Of a stretch of 64,000 bases of DNA, positions 36,615 to 48,133 are shown one piece after another. The stretch covers positions 1,736,001-1,800,000 of the forward strand of contig JAIWNF010000001.1 in NCBI GenBank assembly GCA_025093555.1, read 5' to 3'. The position numbers and the translations under genes were made by a program. The stretch is from Circinella umbellata. Lineage: Eukaryota > Mucoromycota > Mucoromycetes > Mucorales > Lichtheimiaceae. Below the pieces are notes generated by a model. The model was not told the DNA's origin, searched no databases, and saw only the letters and a program-made list of their open reading frames with translations. Each line of letters opens with the position of its first letter. Position 1 is the stretch's first letter.

Positions 36615-37640
36615 ATGGTGGTGCGTCAAAAAAAAAAAAAAGGCTCTTCGAATTATTTTTCTTTGACTCAAATATTCTTTTTTCATTCTAACCATTTATT
36701 TACTACTTTCTTCTTTCTTTTATAGAAATTAGGATTATATTTAAAGGCTAATCTTGAGAATGTCACTGATCTCAAACCTGTTGATGAGTTTGAATGGCAT
36801 TTTAAGGTAAACTTTTTCTTTTCTTTCTTTATAATATGTTATTATTAGGTGAGTACCCCCCTTTTTTTTAACTATTCTACCTTTAAATATATATATAAAT
36901 ATAGATCCAGTGCGGTAGTTGTCGTGAAACGGACGAAAATTGGATTACTTTTAACCCACATGTAAATAAATTTATTAATAATATTTTCATTATGATATAT
37001 ATGTGTACTTTTTTTAACATGACGATAATATATAGGATACCGTAGATATGTCTGGATCCCGAGGAACTGCCAATTTAGTGATGCGTTGCAAGTTCTGTAA
37101 ACGTGAATCAAGTGCACGTAAGACTTTATTCATGTGTTTTAGGATGAAAGGAGGAAATTGTATAATAATCCATTTTAATTTTATATTTACTATCATTTAG
37201 AATTTGAACCCAAAATTGAAGCCTATAATGCTGAAAAGAATAACAACTTTCAAAAAATTGCACAATTTGATTGTCGAGGATTAGAACTTGTCGACTTTTC
37301 ACCAAGAGTATGTTGTTTATTTTACAAGTGATGAAATGTATCTTTTTTTTTTGGTGTTGCTGTACTAATGAATGATGTGGGTATATTTAGGATCCTTGGG
37401 TTGCTGAAGGTATTGAATCTGGCACAAAGTTTGAAGATATTGATTTAACTGAAGGTGAATGGGCTGAATATGATGAAAAGGTAACAAAAACAACAACATC
37501 TTTTTATATAAATTAAGTTGAGCGGGAAAGGGGGGGGGATTTTTTTCGGAATAAAAATGTTCTAATTCATGCGAAAAAAAAAGTCAGGAGAACCTGTTGG
37601 CATTTCTGAAATCGAAGTTCAATTCAAAAAGGAAAAATAA
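36615..37640 (+). CDS. CZIB: UPF0587 / CZIB CXXC zinc-binding protein
   Basis: Seven exons (36615-36620, 36726-36806, 36905-36961, 37036-37117, 37201-37307, 37391-37480, 37584-37640) sum to 159 residues; human CZIB (C1orf123) is 160. The first coding exon is only ATGGTG, joined to AAATTAGGATTA to give MVKLGLYLKANLENVTDLKP, which matches the family start. Two CXXC motifs, CGSC in exon 3 and CKFC in exon 4, form the zinc site. NAEKNNNFQKIAQFDCRGLE and WVAEGIESGTKFEDIDL match the conserved core and tail. The family is widespread in eukaryotes with no firm function beyond zinc binding. It converges on the zinc-cluster regulator. Confidence 0.93.
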
Positions 37641-37860
37641 AATATATATTTTCTTTTGTATTATTATCATTGGAAAGAAAAAGAAAACAAAGTCAAAAAT
37701 AGTTTATTATTTTACAATTATCAAAGAATACAAAAAGAATAAAAAAAAACAAAAGAAATCAAAAGAACGGTGAGAGTAATGGTAAATGAGTGAAGAGAGC
37801 TTAATATATTATACAAAAACAAAAAGAATAGATGATTGAGTGGAATTATGCGATATTATT

Positions 37861-40198
37861 TTAGATTGGGTTAGTTGAAGGTGACCCATGTAATTGGGAT
37901 TGTATATGTGTAAAGAATTGATTAAATACATCACTAATGAAAGCATATCCGGGTAATGGATAACGTTCATAAATGTCAAGTTCTTGAATTTGGTGTGTAG
38001 AAACGAGAGCTTTAAGTGGTGAAAGTGATGGTGGAATACGATGACCTGATGGGAAAAAGGTATTGGCTTGATAAAAACAGTAATAGAATAAACTTTGAAG
38101 AGTGGGTGGTATTGATGTTGTACTATCGGTAGAAGATGATATTGCTGAAAATGCATACATGACGTTTACCAACATTTCAAACGTCACTAAATATAAATAT
38201 AAATTAAATGAAAATTAATATGATAATAAATACATCAGTCATCGATTTGAAAGAGAAAGTTATTATACATACTGGGTGGCATATCGTTATCCATGGTAAA
38301 CCTTTTTTTTAAAGTACACAATACATCTTCACATGCTCGAATACAATCTTTCAATGCTCGTTCACGCACCATTATTAATACATCTCTATTTTCTTCTGTT
38401 TTTCTTGGTTTCAATAAACACGCATTGACAACTATTGGTACAGCATTGACAACCAAAAACATAGCCAATTTCATCTTAGACTCGCATTTTTCAACGTACT
38501 CTTTAGCATTACTGTGAAATGGGTCATCACATAACTTCAAATAGTCTGGAATAGTAGACCACCATTCTTTGACATAATCTGTTAATCGTAGAATGACTTC
38601 AATACTGAGTTCACCACCTAGTCCATTTAAAATTCGTTTGACTTGTACCTAATAATAATAATAATAATAATTGTAATGTTTTAAAAGTTAATACTTTAGA
38701 CAAATGATATTGATAAGTAATGTAATGGATATATATATTAATTACCGATAAATTAGCCATAAATGGAGATGTGAGTAACTCCAATATATAATTATACATT
38801 GTAAGATACTGAGTCGTTAATTCGTCTTCATCTGGTGCAATTTGAACGTGTTTGATGGTTGGTAAATGATCATCAACTGTATCTTCAATTAACATATCTA
38901 ATGTCCGCATGAACGATTCACAACATAAAAAATTACGTTCAAACATAATTAGCATATGGTATGGCATTTTTTTGTTCTGATACGCCGGGTATAATTCTAA
39001 ACAAAGTAAATAAGCCATAGTTGATAACCGTCGTGCTTCTGTAAACTGCATCAATAAAAACGTAGTATACTGATGTGTCAAACAAATCACTGAAATCGTT
39101 TCAAACTTTTTGGTAGGATCATCAAACATATCGAACAACATTTCTTTGCATTTTGTATAAAAGAATTCGGCCAGTTGCCGTTTTTCAACCGCGGTATAGC
39201 CAATAGTTTTTCGAGGTATACATAGTATATTAACACATAATGCTAATGTGGTTGGGCATGACATGGGATCTTCTAATTGTTGATAATGTTTTAGAAACGT
39301 GGGGGCGTGTAATATTGGATACAGTGCATTTTGATATTTAAAATAAGTGGTGACAAGCTGGTTAATAATGGCACGATAGTCGTGAAGGACAGGTAAGTTA
39401 TACATGGGTAATGGTACAATAGGACGAGAAGCAATCTTTTGTGAGACGAGTCGTATAGCACGTATCATCATATTGACAGATGAACTTTCAAACCGTACGG
39501 ATTCAGTCTGAAAGAAGTTTGTAAAAGGTGATAAATATCGTAAAGATGCCTGCATATAAGTCATTAGTTCATCAATACTCGTTATGCCAGTTTCTAGTCG
39601 AAGTTTACCATCAACGACAGTAAGATTCCATTCTTGTTGTGCTTTCTCTAGTTGTCGTCGTTGCTCTTGTTGATGTTGTATCTTCTGTCGTTTTTGGAAT
39701 TGTTCTTGATGGTGTAAGAAAAAATTATTAGCAAATAATTCTTCTTGTTTTCTTGTTGATGATGTAGTTGAAGTGGTATTACTTGAGCTGTAAATTGATG
39801 TACTATCTGAAACATTATCAACAGGTGGTGATATTCGAGTATTACTGTTTGCGATTCTTTGTTGTTCTATATATTGTTCCATTTGTCGCATTTCGTCTTG
39901 TAGTTTCGAAATGTTATTGAGCCAATACTGTACTTCAGTGCTACCGTCTTCAGCCGGTAGATCGTCCTCATCGGTACCAGAATCTTCATATGGGACGCAT
40001 TGAAGTTCTAATCTCGCACATCGAGTACAAATGGTGGAATCTTTTTGCCAAGCACATTTCCTCCTCCTTTTTTTACAGTCTAAAATAAGAAAAAAAAATT
40101 TTATATTTATTTATTTATTCAGTATTTATATTTTTAGGTACCCATTGTATTGACAACAAACTTTTTTTCTTACCTCTACAAGGGGTATTTCTTGGCAT
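37861..40198 (-). CDS. Zn(2)-Cys(6) fungal transcription factor
   Basis: Four exons (40174-40198, 38746-40079, 38273-38648, 37861-38186) give 686 residues. The zinc cluster is at residues 7-36 and is split by intron 1 between its first and second cysteines: CRDCKKRRRKC then CTRCARLELQC, the CX2CX6C...CX2CX6C pattern that binds two zinc ions and CGG-type half sites. A glutamine-rich coiled segment (QIQHQQEQRRQLEKAQQEW region) follows, then a fungal-specific transcription-factor regulatory domain of about 450 residues (ALYPILHAPTFLKHYQQL, RRLSTMAYLLCLELYPAYQN). This type of regulator is fungal. Regulated genes are unknown and no adjacent metabolic cluster points to them. Confidence 0.88.
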
Positions 40199-40691
40199 GA
40201 GATAGGAAAGAAGATATTAGAAACAAATAAATAATTTTTTTTTTCTGAATTCTGTATAAAATAAAAAAATTATTCAGATAAGAATTCAACCAAGTGACAA
40301 AAAGAAAGAGAACCCCTTTAATTTTTTTGCACACTCTTGTGATTTATATTCTATTTATTTGACTGATTCATATCTCTTTTTCTTTTCACCTTTTTCTTAT
40401 TCTACCTAATTTATGGCAAATACTTTTTAGCGGGTTTACACTCTCTTGGAACCAGAGTATGCAAAAATCGATATATATGGTTATAAAATTACCCCACCAC
40501 TTAAGTTCTAATTACAGACTCGGTAAAACCTTAACCGAATATATTGTGTTACAATTTTACGAGGTCTCATCCCGTATAAACTCGGGTAGTTTTGACTCAA
40601 TTGGTATTTTAGTAATAAAAATAAAAATAAAAATTATTATCTACAACAAATTATTAATGGAGGATGGAGAACAAATGGGGGGGGAGGAATT
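40199..40691. other. Intergenic, zinc-cluster gene promoter and PEX14 3' flank
   Basis: About 490 bp of AT-rich sequence between two minus-strand genes, with a G8 run (40677-40684) just after the PEX14 stop. Nothing coding was recognised. Confidence 0.45.
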
Positions 40692-42089
40692 TTAAGCTTG
40701 TTGTTGACTAGTACTAGTAGTAGTAGTTGGTTCTTGAGTAGTAGTTGTAACAGGTTCAGTAGTAGAAGATGATGAACCAGCAGCGGCAGGAGTAGTAACA
40801 GCAGAAGAAGAGGAGGTTGCGGGTGTATCAGCTGACTTAGCAGCGGCCATTTGCCAAGATGGAATACCAGGACTCTTGATATTATTTGCTCCATTTAATG
40901 CAGCGGATAATCGTGGTGATAATCCATTTTCTACAGAGGTAGCTGGACTATTTGATGTAGTTGAATTAATAGTGTTATTTCCCGATCCCTGCTCAGGTGC
41001 TGGTGTTGTGGGTCGTCGGCTGACAATGAGTGATTTAAGTGACTTGAGTTCATTTTGTAAATCTTCCAAGACTGTATTTTGTGCTTCTTTATTACGATCC
41101 ATCATCTGGGGAGGAAAAAAGTATTACCAAATTAGTAAAAAAAACTTGAAATGAAAAGTAGAAATTTGTAAAATTTACCTTTGGAACTAATTCTTGAAGT
41201 GCTGCTACATCATTTTTGACATTATTAAATTCATCTTTTCTTGCTTCATCACCCTTTTTCAAATCTTCTAGGACAGCTTCCAAACTAATCAATGAATCAT
41301 TTACTTTATCCGATTGTGTTGAAACTGATGTCAATGCTTCTTCAGTTTGATTCTTAATTTCTTTAAGAGATTCTTCCACTAAATGGGATAGTAAAAATAA
41401 TAATGGGATCATATAAGTTTCATACTTTTCTCAGGGACCGCTAAAAATACCCTTCTTTTTTTTCTCCCCAGATTTTTTTTATAGCATTACACTTTACCTG
41501 CTTGAAACTGTTGATCTAATGCTTCCTTATCCTTTTCTAATTGATCTTGAGAAGGAACCTTGAACCACGGGCCGAATACTCGCTATTATTATTATACCAA
41601 ACCATTTATGATTAATTATTATATTTTCGGAACGAATTGAACCATTTGTTTCTTTTTGTCTTCTTTCTTCCCCTTCTAGTCTCCATTTCTGCCTCTAAAT
41701 ATTTAAAACAAAACAAAAAAAGAACTACAACTCACCTTGGCTAAAGTCCATAAACCATATGTAGCACCACCCGCTAAAACAGCTGCAATAAAAACATCAC
41801 GCCAATCATATTTTGGTCGAGCAGGTACAGGTGGACCTACCATACCTTGTTGCTGTACTGAACCTGGTTGAGCATATTGTGCTACGGCACCGACTTGAGG
41901 AGCGGAAGCAACTGAACTAGTTGACGCTGTTGAAGGAGCACCACCATTGGCACGAGACATTGCTTCTTCAATCTCTTCTGAGGTCATTCCCTTGGATTCC
42001 AAAAAGGAAACCTTTTTTGCCAATGCTGCCGATTGAACTTTAGGATCTGTAAGAAATGAGATCGCCGACTGTATAAGATCTTCTCTCAT
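40692..42089 (-). CDS. PEX14: Peroxin 14, docking subunit of peroxisomal import
   Basis: Four exons (41736-42089, 41498-41582, 41179-41378, 40692-41105) give 350 residues. Residues 1-45 are the conserved Pex14 domain (MREDLIQSAISFLTDPKVQS...KVSFLESKGMTSEEIEEAM) that binds WxxxF motifs of the receptor PEX5. A Pro/Ala/Gln linker leads to one membrane helix (DVFIAAVLAGGATYGLWTLAK, about residues 97-117). A coiled coil follows across exons 2-4 (SQDQLEKDKEALDQQF; LEAVLEDLKKGDEARKDEF), then a Ser/Thr/Pro/Gln-rich tail. PEX14 with PEX13 docks cargo-loaded PEX5 at the peroxisomal membrane. The chosen ATG is the start of the domain; in-frame upstream codons are poly-Phe leader. Confidence 0.95.
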
Positions 42090-44460
42090 TTTTTTTTGTT
42101 TTTTGGTGCTTTGGTATAAGGTTAGAAAGTAAAAAAAAAAAAAAAGGAAAAAGAAGCTGCTGACACATGAAATTTGTCGGTTTGATAATGTCATATTCAA
42201 TAGTCGGACTTTTGGAAGTATAGCCGTGGGGAAGGGTGAATGATTTCGTATGACAAATGTTTTGGTTGCCTGAAAAAAATAAATTAATATGATTTGTTAA
42301 TACTAGACCAAAAGTGGAATTTAGGCTACCATTTCATTAATATAGTAGATTTAGACACAAGTTTGCACAAAAATTGGTTGAAATTCTCTGTACCCATCTA
42401 ATACAGATTTGTTATATGCCAAAAGAAAAGAATAACGTAATATTCGTTGTTAATGGGTCCATTTAATAAGTAGTATTGTACTCCGTCAGCTATAATTTCC
42501 GTTAGTAATAAAATGCAAATGTGGTAAATAGTATATATATATACCGATTATATACTGTTGTACAAAACATCTTTGACACTTTGGTTGATATCAAATAACA
42601 AGTTTTTTTTATTGTATATTGACTCCATTTCTTTATTTTCCTTTATATTTAAAAATTACAACTGTGATCGTAAACTTAATATGTACGTATATATATATAT
42701 GAGAACAACAACTCTTATCGTTCGCTGCTACTTTAAATATGTTTTTATTTTCATTTAATAGTACCTTGGCTTCTTTAAAGTATGTCTCTCGAAGAAGATA
42801 CTTTCCCAGTAGATAATACGTACGTACGTCTTTAAAAAAGAGAAAATAAAAAAGTTATAAATATGTGCTGTCAACTATATACATACTCACAATATAATAT
42901 AAAGATTTGCGTGTTTAGAAGAAAATCATTAAGAATGATTGAACAGTAAAGAAAAAAATGTGCTACATACGTACGTAGAAAGTTTTTTTTCAGTGGCCAG
43001 AAGAACTAATAGCTTTATCTAATAAGGAGAACCGGGTCCTCATATGTATTTAGAGTTATACGTAATATTGTCACCATAATTCTGTAAACAATGATTACTT
43101 ACATAACCTGAAGAAAAATAGTTTGTATGTTGTTAATATGGTACACACTGCTATTTCCTTCAGTATTATAGCCTGTTATATCTGATTTATTTTTTCAGCT
43201 TTTTAGGTGTAGTGTAGGTATAAAGCAATTTTAAATGGGGGTTTTATTTTTTGCTTACATACGTACTCTCTACTAATAAATAGAAAGAAACTGGTGAAGA
43301 ATCATCATCTTTTTTCCAGCCGTTACTATACATTTTTTTTCGTCCTCTAATATTTTATTATTTACTTCTTTGAGTAATTTAAATTTTATAGGTACTTATT
43401 GAACGGAAGACATGCTGAAAGGCGCCTTTGGAAGAAAAACATAATACTGTAGGACGACAAAGTACTTTATAGAGTACGTACCTCGCACAAACATAGAAAA
43501 TCAAGAGAGCTAGAAATAATTAATTTAAGCAGCCTTTGCATATGTTATCTATGCGACTTTGATATATTAATTTTATTAAAAGTAACAACAATTGAATTCG
43601 CAAGACATTAATAATATCAGATATATATTTTTTGGACGGCTTTAATAAGTATTTTATTGACAAGGATAAATAGATTAAAGCTTGGAAGTTATTCTCCAAA
43701 GAATATAACAAAAAGAAGTAGTTTCATCCAGAATAATCGCCACATATTTAGTTCGTCGTCGTCTCGATTCGTCAATAAAAAGATTATTCATTCGTTTTCT
43801 TCTTCACCAATGTATGTTTCAATTGCTTTTTGACTTATTACAAAGCAACAAAAAAAAACTCTCGTAATGTTGGTCCCATAACAACACATCAATGTTCTGT
43901 CATTCTTTCGATCCGTCTTAAATAAAATCGAAATTTTTCTTCATTGATCTATATATATACATAACAACAAGCATCAATAATTAATTATTTTTATAGACAT
44001 TGTCCCATTACGATTAAAATTCAAAATAGGAACCGCAAAATAATTATTACCTTCTTTTTTATTTTTCGCTTGTTACGTATGGCTTCCCTCATCATTTGAA
44101 AACTATGGATATCAGCTTGTAATCACTATTTACTTAATCATACTTATTTCTTGATGAGTATTATTAAACGTTAACAGCCTGTCAGTTTACGACGAATCGA
44201 ATAAAATTTTAACTACCTGAATGAATATACACAAAAGAAAGTATATGATTTAATAACTACGACGCACTCCCCGCGGCCCTTTTTTATGTATATCTATTAC
44301 TTTGATACAGTTCCTTTGGTAACGGCTTCTTTTTTCGAGTCGAATTTATTATATCTATCAAATTAAATAAAAAGAAAAATGTTTCAATAGATATTAATTG
44401 TATATAGCAACACGATATCAGTTATTTTTTTTCAATTTATAAAATTATAATTGTCATGTC
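42090..44460. other. Left flank of the gene desert, rich in TACGTAC palindromes
   Basis: About 2.4 kb with no supported gene. TACGTAC or TACGTA palindromes recur at about 42684, 42820-42829, 42970-42977, 43260 and 43475. The remainder is AT-rich single-copy sequence with short hairpins. No tRNA or rRNA signature was found. Confidence 0.45.
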
Positions 44461-44848
44461 ACCAACTAAAACATAGCGTAGACGTCGAATCGAAGAAAAC
44501 TGTATTGCTTGCCCTCCAGTTGTTCGCCGTATCAAATATCCCAATCCTTACCCCCAACCAAATACAGTTTTCCTTTGCCTTGTTAATCATACGTATCTAT
44601 ATATTATAAAAGTAAAATCAAGTAAAGTAAAGCATTCCACAACCCATTCACTTCCTACCAATTAAACCATAGCGTAGACGTCGAATCGAAGAAAACTGTA
44701 TTGCTTGCCCTCCAGTTGTTCGCCCTATAAAATATCCCAATCCTTACCCCCAACCAAATACAGTTTTCCGTTTGCCTTGTCAATCATATCTATATATTAT
44801 AAAAGTAAAATCAAGTAAAGTAAAGCATTCCACAACCCATTCACTTCC
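44461..44848. repeat. Two-copy tandem duplication, 196-bp period
   Basis: Copy 1 begins at 44461 and copy 2 at 44657. Both contain GCGTAGACGTCGAATCGAAG, CTTGCCCTCCAGTTGTTCGC and AGTAAAATCAAGTAAAGTAA in the same order. They differ by a few substitutions and small indels (for example GTATCAAAT against CTATAAAAT, and a lost CGTA). High identity indicates a recent duplication. It stands at the left edge of the repeat block. Confidence 0.92.
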
Positions 44849-45235
44849 ACCCACCTACTCATACTCCTGCGCTTCCACCAATTTGCTCCCCTTATTCATT
44901 TACATTTATTAGCTTCCACCCATTCACTCACACCCATTCATTTCCACTCATTCATATACACCCATTAGCTTTCACCCTTTAGCTTCCACACACACTTACA
45001 CTCGCTTATGCGCATTCACTCACAGGCATTCACCTCCACTCCTTCGCTTCTATCCCTTCACATCCGCTCATTCAGTTACACCCATAAGCCCTCACCCACT
45101 CACACCCATTCCCTTTCACTCCTTCACTTCCTTTCACTCATTTCCACTCCTTGCCTTTTATCTATTTGCTTCCACACTTTTACTCACACTCTTTCAGTCC
45201 TACATGCATTCATTTCGCCCATTTTTTTTTCCCAA
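44835..45235. repeat. Degenerate CA-rich short repeat array
   Basis: About 400 bp of plus-strand C/A/T-rich sequence built on variants of CATTCACTTCCACC, such as CACCCATTCACTCACACCC, ATTCATTTCCACTC and CATTAGCTTCCACC. Spacing varies at about 12-16 bp. It bridges the 196-bp duplication and the minisatellite and is almost free of G. Confidence 0.75.
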
Positions 45236-45244
45236 TCATTTGCC

Positions 45245-48133
45245 TTCTTACCTACCTTGTTTAATCACCTACCTTGTTACTTACCTTGTTCGTCGCCGGC
45301 CTTGTTACCTACCTTGTTCGTCGCCGGCCTTGTAACTTACCTTGTTCGTCGCCAGCCTTGTAACTTACCTTGTTTAATCACCTACCTTGTTACTTACCTT
45401 GTTTAATCGCCAACCTTGTAACTTACCTTGTTCGTCGACAGCCTTGTAAACTTACCTTGTTCGTCGCCGGCCTTGTTACCTACCTTGTCCGTCGCCAGCC
45501 TTGTAACTTACCTTGTTGAATCGCCAGCCTTGTTACTTACCTTGTTCGTCGCCGGCCTTGTAACTTACCTTGTTAAATCACCTACCTTGTTACTTACCTT
45601 GTTCGTCGCCGGCCTTGTTACCTACCTTGTTCGTCGCCGGCCTTGTAACTTACCTTGTTCGTCGCCAGCCTTGTAACTTACCTTGTTTAATCACCTACCT
45701 TGTTACTTACCTTGTTTAATCGCCAACCTTGTAACTTACCTTGTTCGTCGCCAGCCTTGTAAACCTACCTTGTTCGTCGCCGGCCTTGTTACCTACCTTG
45801 TTCGTCGCCAGCCTTGTAACTTACCTTGTTGAATCGCCAGCCTTGTTACTTACCTTGTTCGTCGTCAGCCTTGTAACTTACCTTGTTGAATCGTCGGCCT
45901 TGTAACTTACCTTGTTCGTCGCCAGCCTTGTAACTTACCTTGTTTAATCGCCAGCCTTGTTACTTACCTTGTTAAATCACCTACCTTGTTACCTACCTTG
46001 TTCGTCGCCGGCCTTGTAACTTACCTTGTTCGTCGCCGGCCTTGTTACCTACCTTGTTTAATCACCTACCTTGTTACTTACCTTGTTCGTCGCCAGCCTT
46101 GTTACCTACCTTGTTCGTCGCCGGCCTTGTAACTTACCTTGTTCGTCGCCGGCCTTGTAACGTACCTTGTTTAATCACCTACCTTGTTACTGACCTTGTT
46201 TAATCGCCAACCTTGTAACTTACCTTGTTCGATCGCCAGCCTTGTAACTTACCTTGTTTAATCACCTACCTTGTTACTTACCTTGTTCGTCGCCGGCCTT
46301 GTAACTTACCTTGTTCGTCGCCGGCCTTGTTACCTACCTTGTTTAATCACCTACCTTGGTACTTACCTTGTTCGTCGCCAGCCTTGTTACCTACCTTGTT
46401 CGTCGCCGGCCTTGTAACTTACCTTGTTTAATCACCTACCTTGTTACCTACCTTGTTTGTCGCCAGCCTTGTAACTTACCTTGTTTAATCACCTACCTTG
46501 TTACCTACCTTGTTCGTCGCCGGCCTTGTTACCTACCTTGTTCGTTGCCAGCCTTGTAACGTACCTTGTTTAATCACCTACCTTGTTACCTACCTTGTTC
46601 GTCGCCGGCCTTGTTACCTACCTTGTTTGTCGCCAGCCTTGTAAACTTACCTTGTTTGTCGTCAGCCTTGTTACTTACCTTGTTCGTCGTCAGCCTTGTA
46701 ACTTACCTTGTTGAATCGTCGGCCTTGTAACTTACCTTGTTCGTCGCCAGCCTTGTAACTTACCTTGTTTAATCACCTACCTTGTTACTTACCTTGTTTA
46801 ATCGCCAGCCTTGTTACCTACCTTGTTCGTCGCCGGCCTTGTAACTTACCTTGTTTAATCACCTACCTTGTTACCTACCTTGTTTGTCGCCAGCCTTGTA
46901 ACTTACCTTGTTTAATCACCTACCTTGTTACCTACCTTGTTCGTCGCCGGCCTTGTTACCTACCTTGTTCGTTGCCAGCCTTGTAACGTACCTTGTTTAA
47001 TCACCTACCTTGTTACCTACCTTGTTCGTCGCCGGCCTTGTTACCTACCTTGTTCGTCGCCGGTCTTGTTACCTACCTTGTTCGTCGCCGGTCTTGTTAC
47101 TTACCTTGTTTAATCACCTACCTTGTTACCTACCTTGTTCGTCGCCGGCCTTGTTACCTACCTTGTTCGTTGCCAGCCTTGTAACGTACCTTGTTTAATC
47201 ACCTACCTTGTTACCTACCTTGTTCGTCGCCGGCCTTGTTACCTACCTTGTTTGTCGCCAGCCTTGTAAACTTACCTTGTTTGTCGTCAGCCTTGTTACT
47301 TACCTTGTTCGTCGTCAGCCTTGTAACTTACCTTGTTGAATCGTCGGCCTTGTTACTTACCTTGTTCGTCGCCGGCCTTGTAACTTACCTTGTTCGTCGC
47401 CGGTCTTGTTACCTACCTTGTTCGTCGCCGGTCTTGTTACCTACCTTGTTCGTCGCCGGTCTTGTTACTTACCTTGTTTAATCACCTACCTTGTTACCTA
47501 CCTTGTTCGTCGCCGGCCTTGTTACCTACCTTGTTTGTCGCCAGCCTTGTAAACTTACCTTGTTTGTCGTCAGCCTTGTTACCTACCTTGTTCGTCGCCC
47601 GCCTTGTTACTTACCTTGCTTAATCGCCAACCTTGTAACTTACCTTGTTCGTCGCCGCCTTGTTACTTACCTTGTTGAATCGCCAGCCTTGTTACTTACC
47701 TTGTTCGTCGCCGGCCTTGTTACCTACCTTGTTCGTCGCCAGCCTTGTAACTTACCTTGTTGAATCGCCAGCCTTGTAACTTACCTTGTTGAATCGCCGG
47801 CCTTGTAACTTACCTTGTTCGATCGCCAGCCTTGTTACCTACCTTGTTTAATCACCTACCTTGTAACTTACCTTGTTTGTCGCCGGCCTTGTAAACTTAC
47901 CTTGTTCGTCGCCGGCCTTGTAACTTACCTTGTTCGTCGCCGACCTTTTAACTTACCTTGTTTGTCGCCAGCCTTGTAACTTACCTTGTTTAGTCACCTA
48001 CCTTGTTACTTACCTTGTTTAATCACCTACCTTGTTACCTACCTTGTTCGTCGCCAGCCTTGTAACTTACCTTGTTTGTCGCCAGCCTTGTAACTTACCT
48101 TGTTTGTCGCCGGCCTTGTTACCTACCTTGTTG
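45245..48133. repeat. Minisatellite of 28/29-bp units, about 100 copies
   Basis: A continuous 2.9-kb array. Three main unit types share the core ACTTACCTTGTT or ACCTACCTTGTT: a 28-bp type continuing CGTCGCC(A/G)GCCTTGTAA, a 29-bp type continuing TAATCACCTACCTTGTTA, and a 29-bp type continuing GAATCGCC(A/G)GCCTTGTAA. Types are interspersed, and larger blocks are copied (46556-46735 reappears near 47182-47355). Because 28 is not a multiple of three, all plus-strand frames stay open in stretches and give repetitive Leu/Pro/Cys peptides; these are artefacts. There are no unique spacers, so it is not a CRISPR. The minus strand carries CAAGGTAAGT, a perfect 5' splice site, in many units. Confidence 0.97.

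Noticed and set aside
45245..48133. CRISPR-like array of ~28-bp repeats
   Set aside because: Units abut directly with no unique spacers, the locus is eukaryotic and there are no cas genes.
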